From positions 7,179,272-7,243,271 of the forward strand of contig CP094668.1 in the NCBI GenBank assembly GCA_022836915.1: DNA of 64,000 nucleotides. The letters run 5' to 3'. Of the stretch, positions 9,056 through 17,838 are shown one piece after another. Within the stretch, counting starts at the first letter, position 1. Each line of letters starts with the position of its first letter. Under the pieces are notes generated by a model, which did no database searches, was not told where the DNA came from, and worked only from the letters and a program-made list of their open reading frames with translations. The translations under genes were made by a program, and so were the position numbers. The DNA is from Paenibacillus sp. OVF10 (GTDB lineage Bacteria > Bacillota > Bacilli > Paenibacillales > Paenibacillaceae).

Positions 9056-9083
9056 CGCTGCGCGGTATATTTAAACGTCGGCG

Positions 9084-9968
9084 TTATACACGCCCGACTT
9101 CATTGACGGCTTTATCCAGACTGCGGTCGTAGAATTGTACGATCTTCTGGTTTGCTTCATACGCACGGAATGCGGCATTCATATCAACCGTTGCCTGTGA
9201 AGCATCAACATTCGAGCCTTCCAGGTATCCCTGACGGATTTGCACATTATCACCAGCTGCCATCATCCGGGCTGTTGCCCCGTTTGCATCACTAAGACTG
9301 AAATTGCCATTACCTTGACGAACCAGTTGATTCGGCTGGTCAATGACACTAATGCCAAGAGTAACCCCTGTCGGTGCACCTGTTGCTGCATCCACCAAAC
9401 GGCCTTGCTCATCCACTTTAAATTGCTCTACGGAACCTGTCAACACTACAGGTTGTCCATTATTATCCAACACTTGTGAACCTGTTGAACTCAGCAATTG
9501 TCCCGTTCCTGTAATCTCGAAGTGACCATCGCGTGTATATCCGGTGTTACCTTCTGCATCCTGAACTGTAAAATACGCCTGAGGCTGGTAAGTCACCGTG
9601 CCGTCGGCCCGTACAAATTTGCCTGATGCGTCAAACGGGACAGGTTGTCCAGTCTGCGGATCATTGACAGTCATATTGGATGAAATGGAAAAATCATTTT
9701 TCTGCCCAGTCTCCATAATGGTCCCTTGCAAATTCATGGACAAACTTTCTTCTGCGAACACCCCTGTGTTCAGCTTGCCCAGCCGCTTTGTTGGAAGATT
9801 TGCATCTCCGCCTACCAAAGTAATGAGCATTTCCGGGAAGGAACGGCTTACGCTGTTCACCTGTTTGTATCCCGTGGTGTTCATATTTACGATATTCTGT
9901 GTTGCTGTGTCATGGCGGCGTTGTTGCGTAATCATTCCCGCAGTAGCGGTGTACAGACCTCTTAACAT
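9084..9968 (-). CDS. flhO: Flagellar hook/rod-type basal body protein FlhO
   Basis: 294 residues. It starts MLRGLYTATAGMITQQRRHD and continues QNIVNMNTTGYKQVN, the rod/hook N-terminal motif, and ends with the conserved C-terminal helix (RQGYLEGSNVDASQATVDMNAAFRAYEANQK). The middle carries the FlgG/FlgE-type beta domain (TVQDAEGNTGYTRDGHF). In B. subtilis FlhO and FlhP form the distal rod, and both lie downstream of mbl as here. AGGGG precedes the start. Expression as mbl-flhO-flhP is plausible but would have to pass the repeat-rich spacer 8439-9083. Confidence 0.92.
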   Translation of the reverse strand: MLRGLYTATAGMITQQRRHDTATQNIVNMNTTGYKQVNSVSRSFPEMLITLVGGDANLPTKRLGKLNTGVFAEESLSMNLQGTIMETGQKNDFSISSNMTVNDPQTGQPVPFDASGKFVRADGTVTYQPQAYFTVQDAEGNTGYTRDGHFEITGTGQLLSSTGSQVLDNNGQPVVLTGSVEQFKVDEQGRLVDAATGAPTGVTLGISVIDQPNQLVRQGNGNFSLSDANGATARMMAAGDNVQIRQGYLEGSNVDASQATVDMNAAFRAYEANQKIVQFYDRSLDKAVNEVGRV

Positions 9969-10070
9969 GAATTAACCCCTCTCCTCAAGCGCTTGACCTG
10001 CATCACAGGTTGGCTGCTTGTCCGTTCTGCTTTCCGAGCATGGCGAACCTTTGCTATTTATATCGGCAGA

Positions 10071-11069
10071 TTAGAACTTTTTCTTAACCACCTGATCCAA
10101 ATTATTAAGCATTATGCCCGTCCCCTTCACGACACAGTGCATTGGATCTTCCGCCACCCATACCGGTACATGCAATTCATTGGACAAAAGCTCGTCCAGT
10201 CCGTTCAGCAATGCACCTCCACCAGTCAATACAACACCACGGTCGATAATGTCCGCGGACAATTCAGGCGGTGTACGTTCCAATACCGACTTCGCTGCCA
10301 CGATGATGGATTGTACGGAATCCCAGAGTGCTTCCTGTACTTCATTTCCCGATACCGTTACGGTAACAGGCAGACCGGATACCATATCGCGTCCGCGAAT
10401 GTCCATCTCCGTTTGATGTCCACCCGGATGTACGGTACCAATCGCAATTTTGATATCTTCAGCGGTCCGTTCACCGATCATGAGCTTGTACTTGGCTTTG
10501 ATAAACTTGATAATGGCTTCGTCGAACTTGTCCCCTGCGACTTTAATAGAAGAGGCGGTGACCACGTCGCCCATAGAAAGGACTGCAACGTCAGTCGTAC
10601 CGCCGCCGATATCCACGACCATATTGCCGCTCGGCTGAAAAATATCCATTCCCGCACCGATCGCTGCCGCTTTCGGCTCTTCTTCCAGAAACACTTCTTT
10701 GGCACCGCTGCGTTCTGCCGCCTCACGGATGGCCTTCTGCTCCACGGAAGTAATGTTCGTTGGTGCACAGATCAGAATCCGAGGGTGGCTGTACCAGCTT
10801 CTTGCACCCACACGATTAATGAAATGTCTGAGCATCGCTTCTGTAATCTCGAAGTCCGCAATAACGCCGTCACGCAGCGGTCTAATGGCAACAATGTTAC
10901 CTGGAGTACGCCCCACCATACGACGCGCTTCTTCCCCAACAGCAAGGACACGCTTCGTATCTCTTTCAATGGTCACGACGGAAGGTTCATCGAGGACAAC
11001 CCCACTTCCTTTCACGTGAATAAGCACGTTCGCCGTGCCAAGATCAATACCGATATCCTTGCTAAACAT
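10071..11069 (-). CDS. mbl: Actin-like cell-shape protein Mbl (MreB family)
   Basis: 332 residues, same length as B. subtilis Mbl. The start FSKDIGIDLGTANVLIHVKG is the phosphate-1 loop; VDIGGGTTDVAVLS (about 163-176) and TGGGALLNGLDELL near the end are the phosphate-2 and adenosine motifs of the actin fold. Mbl filaments under the membrane guide lateral wall synthesis with RodA-type enzymes; two such SEDS genes lie in this window. GGGGG precedes the ATG. It is flanked by spoIIID upstream and flhO downstream, as in B. subtilis. Confidence 0.95.
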   Translation of the reverse strand: MFSKDIGIDLGTANVLIHVKGSGVVLDEPSVVTIERDTKRVLAVGEEARRMVGRTPGNIVAIRPLRDGVIADFEITEAMLRHFINRVGARSWYSHPRILICAPTNITSVEQKAIREAAERSGAKEVFLEEEPKAAAIGAGMDIFQPSGNMVVDIGGGTTDVAVLSMGDVVTASSIKVAGDKFDEAIIKFIKAKYKLMIGERTAEDIKIAIGTVHPGGHQTEMDIRGRDMVSGLPVTVTVSGNEVQEALWDSVQSIIVAAKSVLERTPPELSADIIDRGVVLTGGGALLNGLDELLSNELHVPVWVAEDPMHCVVKGTGIMLNNLDQVVKKKF

Positions 11070-11287
11070 AAAAGAGCCCCCAAAGTGATATTATTTGGTC
11101 AGCGTATCCTGTGAAAAAGAGTCCCTTATCACGTCACCGCTCGTTCGACAAAGTGCAACATATATATGTAAAAATCGGGCTGATAAGATGTCATAATTCG
11201 ATCCTGTACCAGCTTTTAACATATCATACTTCAGGGAGGGATTCAATGCATGTGTGAGCTTTTTGGCCTACGTCTTTGTGAAGATGC

Positions 11288-11575
11288 TTACGATTTGGCG
11301 GAAGCCAACACCTCACGTTTCTTGCCACTCGTTTTTTTGTATTTAATTTTGGTCGCTTCACCGCCCCGCAAATGGCGGATGGACTTGTGATACTCCAAAA
11401 TGTGTTTCACCTGGTCAGCAAGATCAGGGTTGATTTCCGGCAGACGCTCCGTCAGATCCTTATGCACAGTACTCTTTGACACGCCGAATTCTTTGGCTAT
11501 GGTACGGACCGTATTCCTCGTCTCAACAATGCAGCGACCAATTTTGATGGTCCGTTCCTTGATGTAATCGTGCAC
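11288..11575 (-). CDS. spoIIID: Sporulation transcription factor SpoIIID
   Basis: 95 residues, starting at a GTG (VHDYIKERT) after GGGAGGCGGG. SpoIIID is a small DNA-binding protein that switches mother-cell transcription between sigma E and sigma K. The helix-turn-helix TIAKEFGVSKSTVHKDL (about 24-40) and the basic C-terminal tail (HLRGGEATKIKYKKT) are both visible. Its place between spoIIQ and mbl is conserved in Bacillaceae. The 218 bases downstream, before mbl, show no other feature. Confidence 0.95.
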   Translation of the reverse strand: MHDYIKERTIKIGRCIVETRNTVRTIAKEFGVSKSTVHKDLTERLPEINPDLADQVKHILEYHKSIRHLRGGEATKIKYKKTSGKKREVLASAKS

Positions 11576-11690
11576 GCTCCCGCCTCCCTACTGTGTGGAT
11601 AGTTTGGTACATTATATGAGGAGCATGCCTATATATTCGCGGTTTAGAGGTGTGACAAGCTTCGAAGGTCCCATTATTTTCTGAAAAGCA

Positions 11691-11719
11691 CAAAAAGAGC
11701 AGAGGTTCAACCCTCTGCC
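11691..11719 (-). terminator. Rho-independent terminator after spoIIQ
   Basis: GCAGAGG/CCTCTGC stem followed by TTTTT on the minus strand, 27 bases past the spoIIQ stop. Confidence 0.8.
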
Positions 11720-11745
11720 CATCATGTTGCTGCGGTAAAATTCAT

Positions 11746-12486
11746 TTATTTTTCCGGAAGATATCCTTGCGGGTTAACCGGCTGTCCGTCTTCGTACACT
11801 TCAAAGTGAAGGTGGTTGCCAAGCGTTTTACCCAATTCATTGACGCCAGCGGATGCAATTGCGTCTCCCTGTTTCACTTCGTCGTCCTGTTTCACTTTGA
11901 CGTCTGCCAGGCTTTGGTATACCGTCTTCAGGTTATCGCTGTGTGTGATTTCCACAACTTGACCTGTGAGCGGATTTTGCTCCACCCGGGTAACTTTACC
12001 GGCAAGCGCTGCTTTGACTTCAAACGTTTTGTTATCCCCACGTGCCAGATCCACGCCCGTGTTCGGGATGAATGTATCATTGTACTGCACCATTGCCGCT
12101 TCATGTTCCTCGGTTGAAGCTTCGCTATCATAGAAAGGTTTTACTACCGAAATTTCGGACGGTACCGCTACCGGCCACACAAAATTCTCCGACTTTGCAA
12201 CAACTTCCACACTTTCTTCTTCTCCGCCTACTGCTGTTCCTTCTGTACCCGCCGATGCGCCTGTTTCTACTACCCCGCTAGCAGGGTCCGAGTTCAGCGT
12301 TTTGTCGCCTGTGCCCTGATAGACCCACACTAAGGTTAGTATAATGCCTGCTGCTGCGATGTAGGCTGCCGGGAAGACCCAGCGTTTGGACATTGCTCTT
12401 TTCCATGAAGAGGGCTGACTAGCCGGTACTCCTTGAGTTGTTTTAGGAGTTTCTTCTTGGACTGATTTTTTGTTTTGTTCATTCAT
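11746..12486 (-). CDS. spoIIQ: Stage II sporulation protein Q-like LytM (M23) domain protein
   Basis: 246 residues: a short cytoplasmic part, one membrane segment (about 34-54), a linker, and a C-terminal LytM/M23 domain. HLHFEVY near the end is the HxH zinc motif. The first zinc ligand, normally His in HxGxD, is Asn here (NTGVDLA, about residue 145), so peptidase activity is doubtful; B. subtilis SpoIIQ is likewise degenerate. In B. subtilis, forespore SpoIIQ pairs with mother-cell SpoIIIAH across the septum. The start follows GAGGTG. A sigma F-like promoter lies upstream (12505-12533). The neighbours spoIIID and spoIID agree with the call. Confidence 0.87.
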   Translation of the reverse strand: MNEQNKKSVQEETPKTTQGVPASQPSSWKRAMSKRWVFPAAYIAAAGIILTLVWVYQGTGDKTLNSDPASGVVETGASAGTEGTAVGGEEESVEVVAKSENFVWPVAVPSEISVVKPFYDSEASTEEHEAAMVQYNDTFIPNTGVDLARGDNKTFEVKAALAGKVTRVEQNPLTGQVVEITHSDNLKTVYQSLADVKVKQDDEVKQGDAIASAGVNELGKTLGNHLHFEVYEDGQPVNPQGYLPEK

Positions 12487-12504
12487 CTTAATCACCTCAG
12501 TAAC

Positions 12505-12533
12505 AAGTGTTACCGGGTGCAACTCTTTTATAC
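12505..12533 (-). promoter_or_regulatory. Possible sigma F (forespore) promoter of spoIIQ
   Basis: On the minus strand GTATA (12533-12529), a 14-base spacer and GGTAACACTT (12514-12505) fit the sigma F pattern GywTA and GGnnAnAnTw, though the spacer is about one base short. B. subtilis spoIIQ is a sigma F gene. The -10 element ends 18 bases before the start codon. Confidence 0.5.
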
Positions 12534-12618
12534 ACGCGCGACTCTAATTATTTTCACGGAGGTTTCAGAGAGTGCTATATATGTGTGGGGTGAGTGGTTA
12601 GTGCGTGCGCCGCTTCGA

Positions 12619-12731
12619 GGCCAGAAAACATTTCGACCGCTGGTTACTACCAGATTTCTTCTATCACCTTCTTCAAAGGTGAAATCCGGTAGTAAAGGCG
12701 GACACTTCGTTTCTACAGGTCTTTTCTGTCC
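12619..12731 (+). repeat. Dispersed palindromic element, copy 3 (diverged)
   Basis: Core variants CGACCGCTGGTTACTACCAGATTT and GAAATCCGGTAGTAAAGGCG surround an inner hairpin TCACCTTCTTCAAAGGTGA. Left arm CCAGAAAA and right arm TTTTCTG pair. It is more diverged from the consensus than copies 4 and 6, yet several paired positions change together. It fills most of the spacer 12487-12833 between spoIID and spoIIQ; no gene was found in the rest. Confidence 0.65.
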
Positions 12732-12833
12732 CCTGCGCTCTCCATACGCTAGCACTCTCGGCATATATAGCCTAATCTCGAAAGCTCCGGAATGGGTGTT
12801 GGTAGACTGGTCCGGATTGGCTGTACTACTCTC

Positions 12834-14172
12834 CTACTTCGGTGCAAGCATCTTGGATGCCTGTCCGAATGAAATGCCGGTATAGTAGTGTTTGAGAATC
12901 TGGGTGGCCGTGTGTCCCTCCTGCGCCATGCCGTTTGCTCCCCATTGGCTCATGCCAACCCCATGCCCATACCCGAACGTTGTAATCTGGACCTCATCCC
13001 CTGTGGTCTTCCAACTGAACTGGCTGGATCTTAATCCAAGCAGCTTGCGTACTTCGGGACCGCTGAATGTTTCACCTGCGATCTGCATTTCCTTAATCCG
13101 ATGCCCTTTGGTTGTAGACAATACTTCCATCCACGATCCACCCTTCTGGGCGGTAACCGGAATGGCATCCAGGTTTAACTTCTGCAGAATCTCATTACGC
13201 TTCATGGTAACGGTCTGCTTGAATCCTGGTGCCAGATTTTTGTCCCACGGACTATCTACACTTTGCAGATACGGCACAGCGTTCCCCCATACATCCTCGG
13301 CATTCTCGGTATACCCATTACTTGTGGAAAAAGGATGCGGTGATTGCCTTTCCCTGATAGGTCATCACCGTATCTCGACTTTCGCGTACAGCCTGTTGCA
13401 GCTTCTCCCATTCCTTTGCCTTCCCTAGACGCGTCCAATCCGCTTTCACCTGATCTGGCGGAATAAACACCTGATGGCTGACCGTATCCGTCACATCCGC
13501 CGCACCTGATGGAACACCGCTTGTATCACTAGCAGCAAGTCTTCGCACGATAAATGTGCGAGCTGCTATCGCCTGCGCCTTTAACGCCTCCAGTCTGAAT
13601 TCAGCCGGCATCTCAGCTGCCACAACCCCGGTAACATAGTCTTCCAATGGCAGATTCATCGTTGTGCCTGTTGCAGAAAGGTATACGCGTACTTTAGGTT
13701 CATGGTAGGTAACAGGGACGGCTGGCGCAGGAGCTGGGGTTCTTGTGCTGCTTGAATCTGTTGGAGCAGGGATCGGCTTTGGTGATTCGCTTGTCCGCGG
13801 CCATACCAAAATTACCGGAATCAGCAACGCCATTGCCAATAAGGCAGATACAGCGGTAGCAGGTTGCCATCGCGTCGTATTTCTTCCCCATCGGGGTTTT
13901 CGTCCAAATGTCCGCATTCGACGACGCTTCACACGGCGGAACTGGTCCAGCTCAATAACAGGTATATGAATATGCTCGGTTGTCTTTCGGTTCAGTTCAT
14001 CTGTCGACACCCGTCCTGGATTGGATAATCTTGCAGGCTGTGATGGAACAGTCCTCAGGTTCGATGGGGCAGGCTTGTCTTTTTCCACTCTAGAAACGGT
14101 ATTTCCCTCCGGCTCTTGCATACCTGGACGAGGGACAAGGGGTACCTTTACCTGTACACGAGCTTCTTTCAT
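12834..14172 (-). CDS. spoIID: Stage II sporulation protein D, with an apparent 5-base deletion
   Basis: About 447 residues if repaired. SpoIID is a membrane-anchored lytic transglycosylase that drives engulfment. A long Pro/Arg-rich N-terminal region and one membrane segment (about 95-117) precede the SpoIID domain: LPLEDYVTGVVAAEMPAEF carries the catalytic Glu region, and FGYGHGVGMSQWGA lies in the C-terminal half. Near 13325 the frame ends as ASFFHK then stop, while the expected TSNGYTEN continues in another frame. Restoring TCCAC (CAC-TCCAC-AAG) gives FHSTSNGYTEN. This is contraction of a 5-bp tandem repeat, unlike the homopolymer losses elsewhere, so a real mutation is possible. Confidence 0.88.
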
Positions 14173-14516
14173 TCGAATATAACCCTCCGTTATCTATGGC
14201 CGGTCATGTGCCGGTCGTGTTGTTCAAATCCATAGTTTAGGTTATGAGCTGGCTTGATCTGATAGAACCTGATTTAAGAGAAACGAGGCCCTATTCGTTC
14301 TGTTTAATTTCCTGTTTTCTTTTGCTATGTACCTCTTAGAAACGTTGATCTGTCGCTGAATACCGGTGTTTATCTGGATCCGACACCCTATATAAAGTTC
14401 GCTCTTTCATTTGGTTCAGAATCGATACAGAATACGATGTTATGCTATACAAGTTAGGATCAGCTATTAATAGAATCAGGTATCAAATATCTCGTTGTCT
14501 TCTTAAAAGTAAACAC
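14173..14516. other. Gene-free stretch upstream of spoIID
   Basis: Between the spoIID start and the murA terminator I see no coding region of convincing length on either strand. A spoIID promoter is expected near 14180-14260, but no clear sigma E box pair could be assigned. Confidence 0.5.
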
Positions 14517-14546
14517 AAAAAAGCCAAGCCAGATGGCTTAGCTTTA
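14517..14546 (-). terminator. Rho-independent terminator after murA
   Basis: AAGCTAAGCC/GGCTTGGCTT stem with loop ATCT and then TTTTTT on the minus strand, about 95 bases after the murA stop. Confidence 0.8.
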
Positions 14547-14640
14547 TCATTTTTTACAATATACGTTCCTTCGCATTCATAATCCACACAACTGTGTGAC
14601 TCATAATAGGGGGACCATATTTTTTCTATTCAATCCAGTG

Positions 14641-15987
14641 TTAAGCCAAAGTTGGTTGCACCTTAAACATCGGTACTTCTTTCTCCACTTTTTCACTAGG
14701 TGCTTTGGTTGCTTCAAGCTTAGGCTCATCAACAGAGATCCGATAGATGTCAGCGCCAAGTCCGTTAAGCTTCTCAGCGAGATGTACATAGCCACGGTCG
14801 ATGTGATGAACACCGCCCACTTCCGTTGTACCTTCAGCAACAAGACCTGCAATAATGAGTGCGGCACCCGCACGCAAATCGGTAGCCGTTACTTTGGCAC
14901 CCTTCAGTTTGGCATTACCTGTGATGATGGACGAACGTCCTTCAACTTTGATCTCCGCATTCATCAATTGGAATTCATCCACATGCATGAATCGGTTTTC
15001 AAAAACAGTCTCTGTCACGACACTTGTTCCTTCAGATGCGAGCAAGAGTGCCATCATCTGGGATTGCATATCTGTCGGGAATCCTGGGTATGGTAATGTT
15101 TTCACATCCACAGCCTTAAGAGGACGATCTGCGATTACACGCACGCCATTCTCATCCGGTTGGATTGTTACACCCATCTCTTCAAGCTTCGCGATAACGG
15201 AGCCTAAATGATCCGAGATTGCACCTTCAATGTACACGTCACCACCAGAGATTGCAGCAGCAGCCATATACGTACCAGCTTCTACCCGATCCGGAATAAC
15301 TGTGTGTGTAACGCCTTTAAGTTTCTCCACACCTTCAATGCGGATCACTCCAGTACCAGCACCACGTACGATGGCACCCATTCCATTCAGGAAGTTGGCA
15401 AGATCCACAATCTCAGGTTCTTTTGCCGCGTTCTCCAGAACAGTTACACCTTCGGCTAATGTTGCAGCCATCATAATATTTTGAGTGGCACCTACGGAAG
15501 CCACATCCAGATAAATTTTCGCGCCACGCAACCGTCCTTGACTACGAGCTTCGATATAACCTTGGCCCAAGCTGATCTCTGCGCCCATGGCTTCAAAACC
15601 TTTCAAATGCTGATCAATAGGCCGTGTACCGATGGCACATCCACCAGGAAGTGAGATTCTTGTATGACCCATTCGAGTCAACAAAGGCCCCATGACCAGG
15701 AAAGACGCCCGCATTTTACTTACCCATTCATACGGGGCTTCACAGGAAGTAAGTTTCTCCGCATTTACGGTAATCACTTCGTCCCGGTATGTAACTCCCG
15801 CTCCCAGCGATTCCAACACCTTGTTAATCGTCATCACATCGTCTAGAGGAGGCGCGTCAATAATAACGCTTTGTCCTTCTTCCCCTAAGAGAGAGGCAGC
15901 GATGATCGGAAGAACAGAATTTTTAGCGCCGCTAACTTTGACACTTCCGGTCAACCTTTTGCCACCGCGGACGATAAATTTGCTCAT
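14641..15987 (-). CDS. murA: UDP-N-acetylglucosamine 1-carboxyvinyltransferase MurA
   Basis: 448 residues. MurA transfers enolpyruvate from PEP to UDP-GlcNAc, the first committed step of peptidoglycan synthesis, and is the fosfomycin target. The N-terminal KVSGAKNSVLPIIAASLL, the catalytic Cys loop LPGGCAIGTRPIDQHLKG (about 112-129) and the C-terminal RAGAALIIAGLVAEG are all present. It carries a C-terminal tail of about 30 residues rich in Glu, Lys and Pro beyond the usual roughly 420-residue end. The ATG at 15987 lies 7 bases after GGAGGG; an ATG one codon earlier is equally open. Placement between spoIID and the DUF1146/atp block matches B. subtilis murAA. Confidence 0.95.
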   Translation of the reverse strand: MSKFIVRGGKRLTGSVKVSGAKNSVLPIIAASLLGEEGQSVIIDAPPLDDVMTINKVLESLGAGVTYRDEVITVNAEKLTSCEAPYEWVSKMRASFLVMGPLLTRMGHTRISLPGGCAIGTRPIDQHLKGFEAMGAEISLGQGYIEARSQGRLRGAKIYLDVASVGATQNIMMAATLAEGVTVLENAAKEPEIVDLANFLNGMGAIVRGAGTGVIRIEGVEKLKGVTHTVIPDRVEAGTYMAAAAISGGDVYIEGAISDHLGSVIAKLEEMGVTIQPDENGVRVIADRPLKAVDVKTLPYPGFPTDMQSQMMALLLASEGTSVVTETVFENRFMHVDEFQLMNAEIKVEGRSSIITGNAKLKGAKVTATDLRAGAALIIAGLVAEGTTEVGGVHHIDRGYVHLAEKLNGLGADIYRISVDEPKLEATKAPSEKVEKEVPMFKVQPTLA

Positions 15988-16506
15988 CATGGTTCCCTCC
16001 GCGCTTTTATTCCCTTTTCTTCATTCCGGAATACGTAAGCCCCACTATGCTAGAAAGGACTGTTGCTGTGTGTGGAATTTCGACATATTCTGGCATATTG
16101 CCACAGATGTCTGTTCAGAAAAGAATTGGTTTTTATAATCCATATCAATGATACCATGTGCCGTGCATCTTGCTATTCAGCATGTAAAATTAGTGTCTTA
16201 CAAGCCAGCAGAGCATCAGAACAGACAGAGTGGGATGGTTATTAGCCGGCATGAACCGGATATCCCGTTTATAACTACAAAATAAGTGAACAATTGTGAA
16301 TTCCTAACTTCCATCATAACATTGTTGAATTGTACGATACAAGCATTTTTACATAAAACATCTCAAATTCATCCAATTTTACGTCACATTTTTTCTTAAT
16401 TTCTTTACCGACAACTCATACTCTAATTGTTAACACAATTAATCGATGTTATTCGACAATGAGCAGCTTGAAGAACCTAACAGATGATTAACCAACCATC
16501 TCAACA
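15988..16506. other. Gene-free stretch between murA and the DUF1146 gene
   Basis: AT-rich, with no credible reading frame on either strand. It should contain the murA promoter and the 3' end of the upstream transcript, but no clean sigma A pair or terminator hairpin was identified. Confidence 0.5.
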
Positions 16507-16764
16507 TTAAAACAAATTACGCAACATTTGAGTCCAGGACAAGTAGTCAATGACAAAGCCAGCAACGGCATGCCCCAAAATGATGGCGAGCAACAAATGC
16601 AACAGTCTTCCCTGAGCACCTCGTGGTTGCCTGATGATTAAATCCAGTTTGAGATTGGTCAAAGCCCACCAAGACAATGCTATACATAACAGGGAGACGA
16701 TGATTGAGACCAAGCCATTGGTGCTTAACGCCTGGTTCACCTGATTCGTCAGATCAGTATCCAT
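16507..16764 (-). CDS. DUF1146 family small membrane protein (YwzB-like)
   Basis: 85 residues with two hydrophobic segments (about 18-36 and 51-72) separated by a basic loop (KLDLIIRQPRGAQGRL). This is the YwzB/DUF1146 pattern, and the gene lies between the atp operon and murA exactly where B. subtilis has ywzB. GGAGG precedes the ATG. No function is known for the family. Confidence 0.85.
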   Translation of the reverse strand: MDTDLTNQVNQALSTNGLVSIIVSLLCIALSWWALTNLKLDLIIRQPRGAQGRLLHLLLAIILGHAVAGFVIDYLSWTQMLRNLF

Positions 16765-17328
16765 ATATTCTTTACCTCCACATTTGTTGCAGCGATCAGC
16801 ATATCATATGCCCGGCACCCATAACTTGTTAGTATACTGGAATGTCTTGAGCACAACATACTGAGCGTACTGTCAGATTTACTCCTGCCAGGCAGGAATC
16901 TCCTGATGCCCAATCACCGAGCAGCAACAATGCGGCTGTGCATGACTATGGAATCTACTACGCAGCTTCCTGCTTCTGCTGACTCTATGGAATATAGGCT
17001 CTTTCATCATACATTGTCAATTACATTGATTTCCACTTCTAAAATATTTTAATTTTAAAATGCCGGGATTTTGTGACTAAAACGACATAAAAGAGCGCTA
17101 TTTCGATATCGATTCTGTCATTTCCTCGGAAATAATTTATATTTATTCATGAAAAAAATGGTTCTCTTAGTGGTAAATGCGCCCACTACTTTAGTCCTAC
17201 ATTCTATTCAAATCCTCATCATCGGTGAATAATTTGCTTAAAATACTTCTGTTTACTGAAGGGATAGGATGGAATTTGTTGTCAGCCTTTTTGATATGTT
17301 CGATAAAACAATTCTATCAAACAAACTC
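16765..17328. other. Gene-free stretch between atpC and the DUF1146 gene
   Basis: About 560 bases with no convincing gene. A TCCTGCC/GGCAGGA palindrome near 16887-16901 is not followed by a T run. The central part (17000-17170) is very AT-rich. A promoter for the DUF1146 gene is expected here but none is assigned. Confidence 0.5.
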
Positions 17329-17360
17329 AAAAAAGCCCGGCAGACTAAGCCGCCGGGCTT
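17329..17360 (-). terminator. Rho-independent terminator of the ATP synthase operon
   Basis: AGCCCGGCGG...CCGGGCT stem followed by TTTTTTT on the minus strand, just after the atpC stop at 17372. It closes the atpIBEFHAGDC transcript. Confidence 0.9.
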
Positions 17361-17371
17361 CCAAGAATCGT

Positions 17372-17782
17372 TTATTTGCCGAACACATTAATCCGGTTAA
17401 CCGCTTTTTGCAGCGCAATCTCTGCACGACGGTGATCAAAGTGGTCCTGATTGCTTTGGCTTGCAAGCCGACGTTCTGCCCGCTCTTTCGCCGCACGCGC
17501 ACGATCCACATCAATGTTTTCCGGGAATTCAGCACTCTCTGCGAGTACAACAACCTTATCTTTACGTACTTCAATAAACCCGCCACCGATAGCAACTCGT
17601 TTATTTTCTTTTCCGTTATGGATATAGATCGGTGCAATCTGCAAAGGTGTAACCATAGGAATATGACCGGGCAGAATGCCCAGTTCCCCTTCAATACCAC
17701 GAGCCGTAATGCTATTCACCTGTTCTGAATAGACCAAACGCTCAGGTGTTACGATTTCCAACAAAAAGGTGCTCAATTCCAT
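17372..17782 (-). CDS. atpC: ATP synthase F1 epsilon subunit
   Basis: 136 residues. Epsilon couples and regulates rotation of the central stalk of F1. The N-terminal beta domain (FLLEIVTPERLVYSEQVNSI, GELGILPGHIPMVTPL) and the C-terminal helical hairpin (IDVDRARAAKERAERRL) are clear. It is the last gene of the atp operon, 56 bases after atpD and followed by a strong terminator. Confidence 0.96.
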   Translation of the reverse strand: MELSTFLLEIVTPERLVYSEQVNSITARGIEGELGILPGHIPMVTPLQIAPIYIHNGKENKRVAIGGGFIEVRKDKVVVLAESAEFPENIDVDRARAAKERAERRLASQSNQDHFDHRRAEIALQKAVNRINVFGK

Positions 17783-17838
17783 CCCTCCTGAAATATCCGA
17801 AGGATAGCCCGCTTCATAAGGACAATCCTGGATTCAGA

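Noticed and set aside
9993..11114. A 373-codon plus-strand frame opposite mbl
   Set aside because: Mirror frame of mbl; composition and lack of start signal argue against coding.
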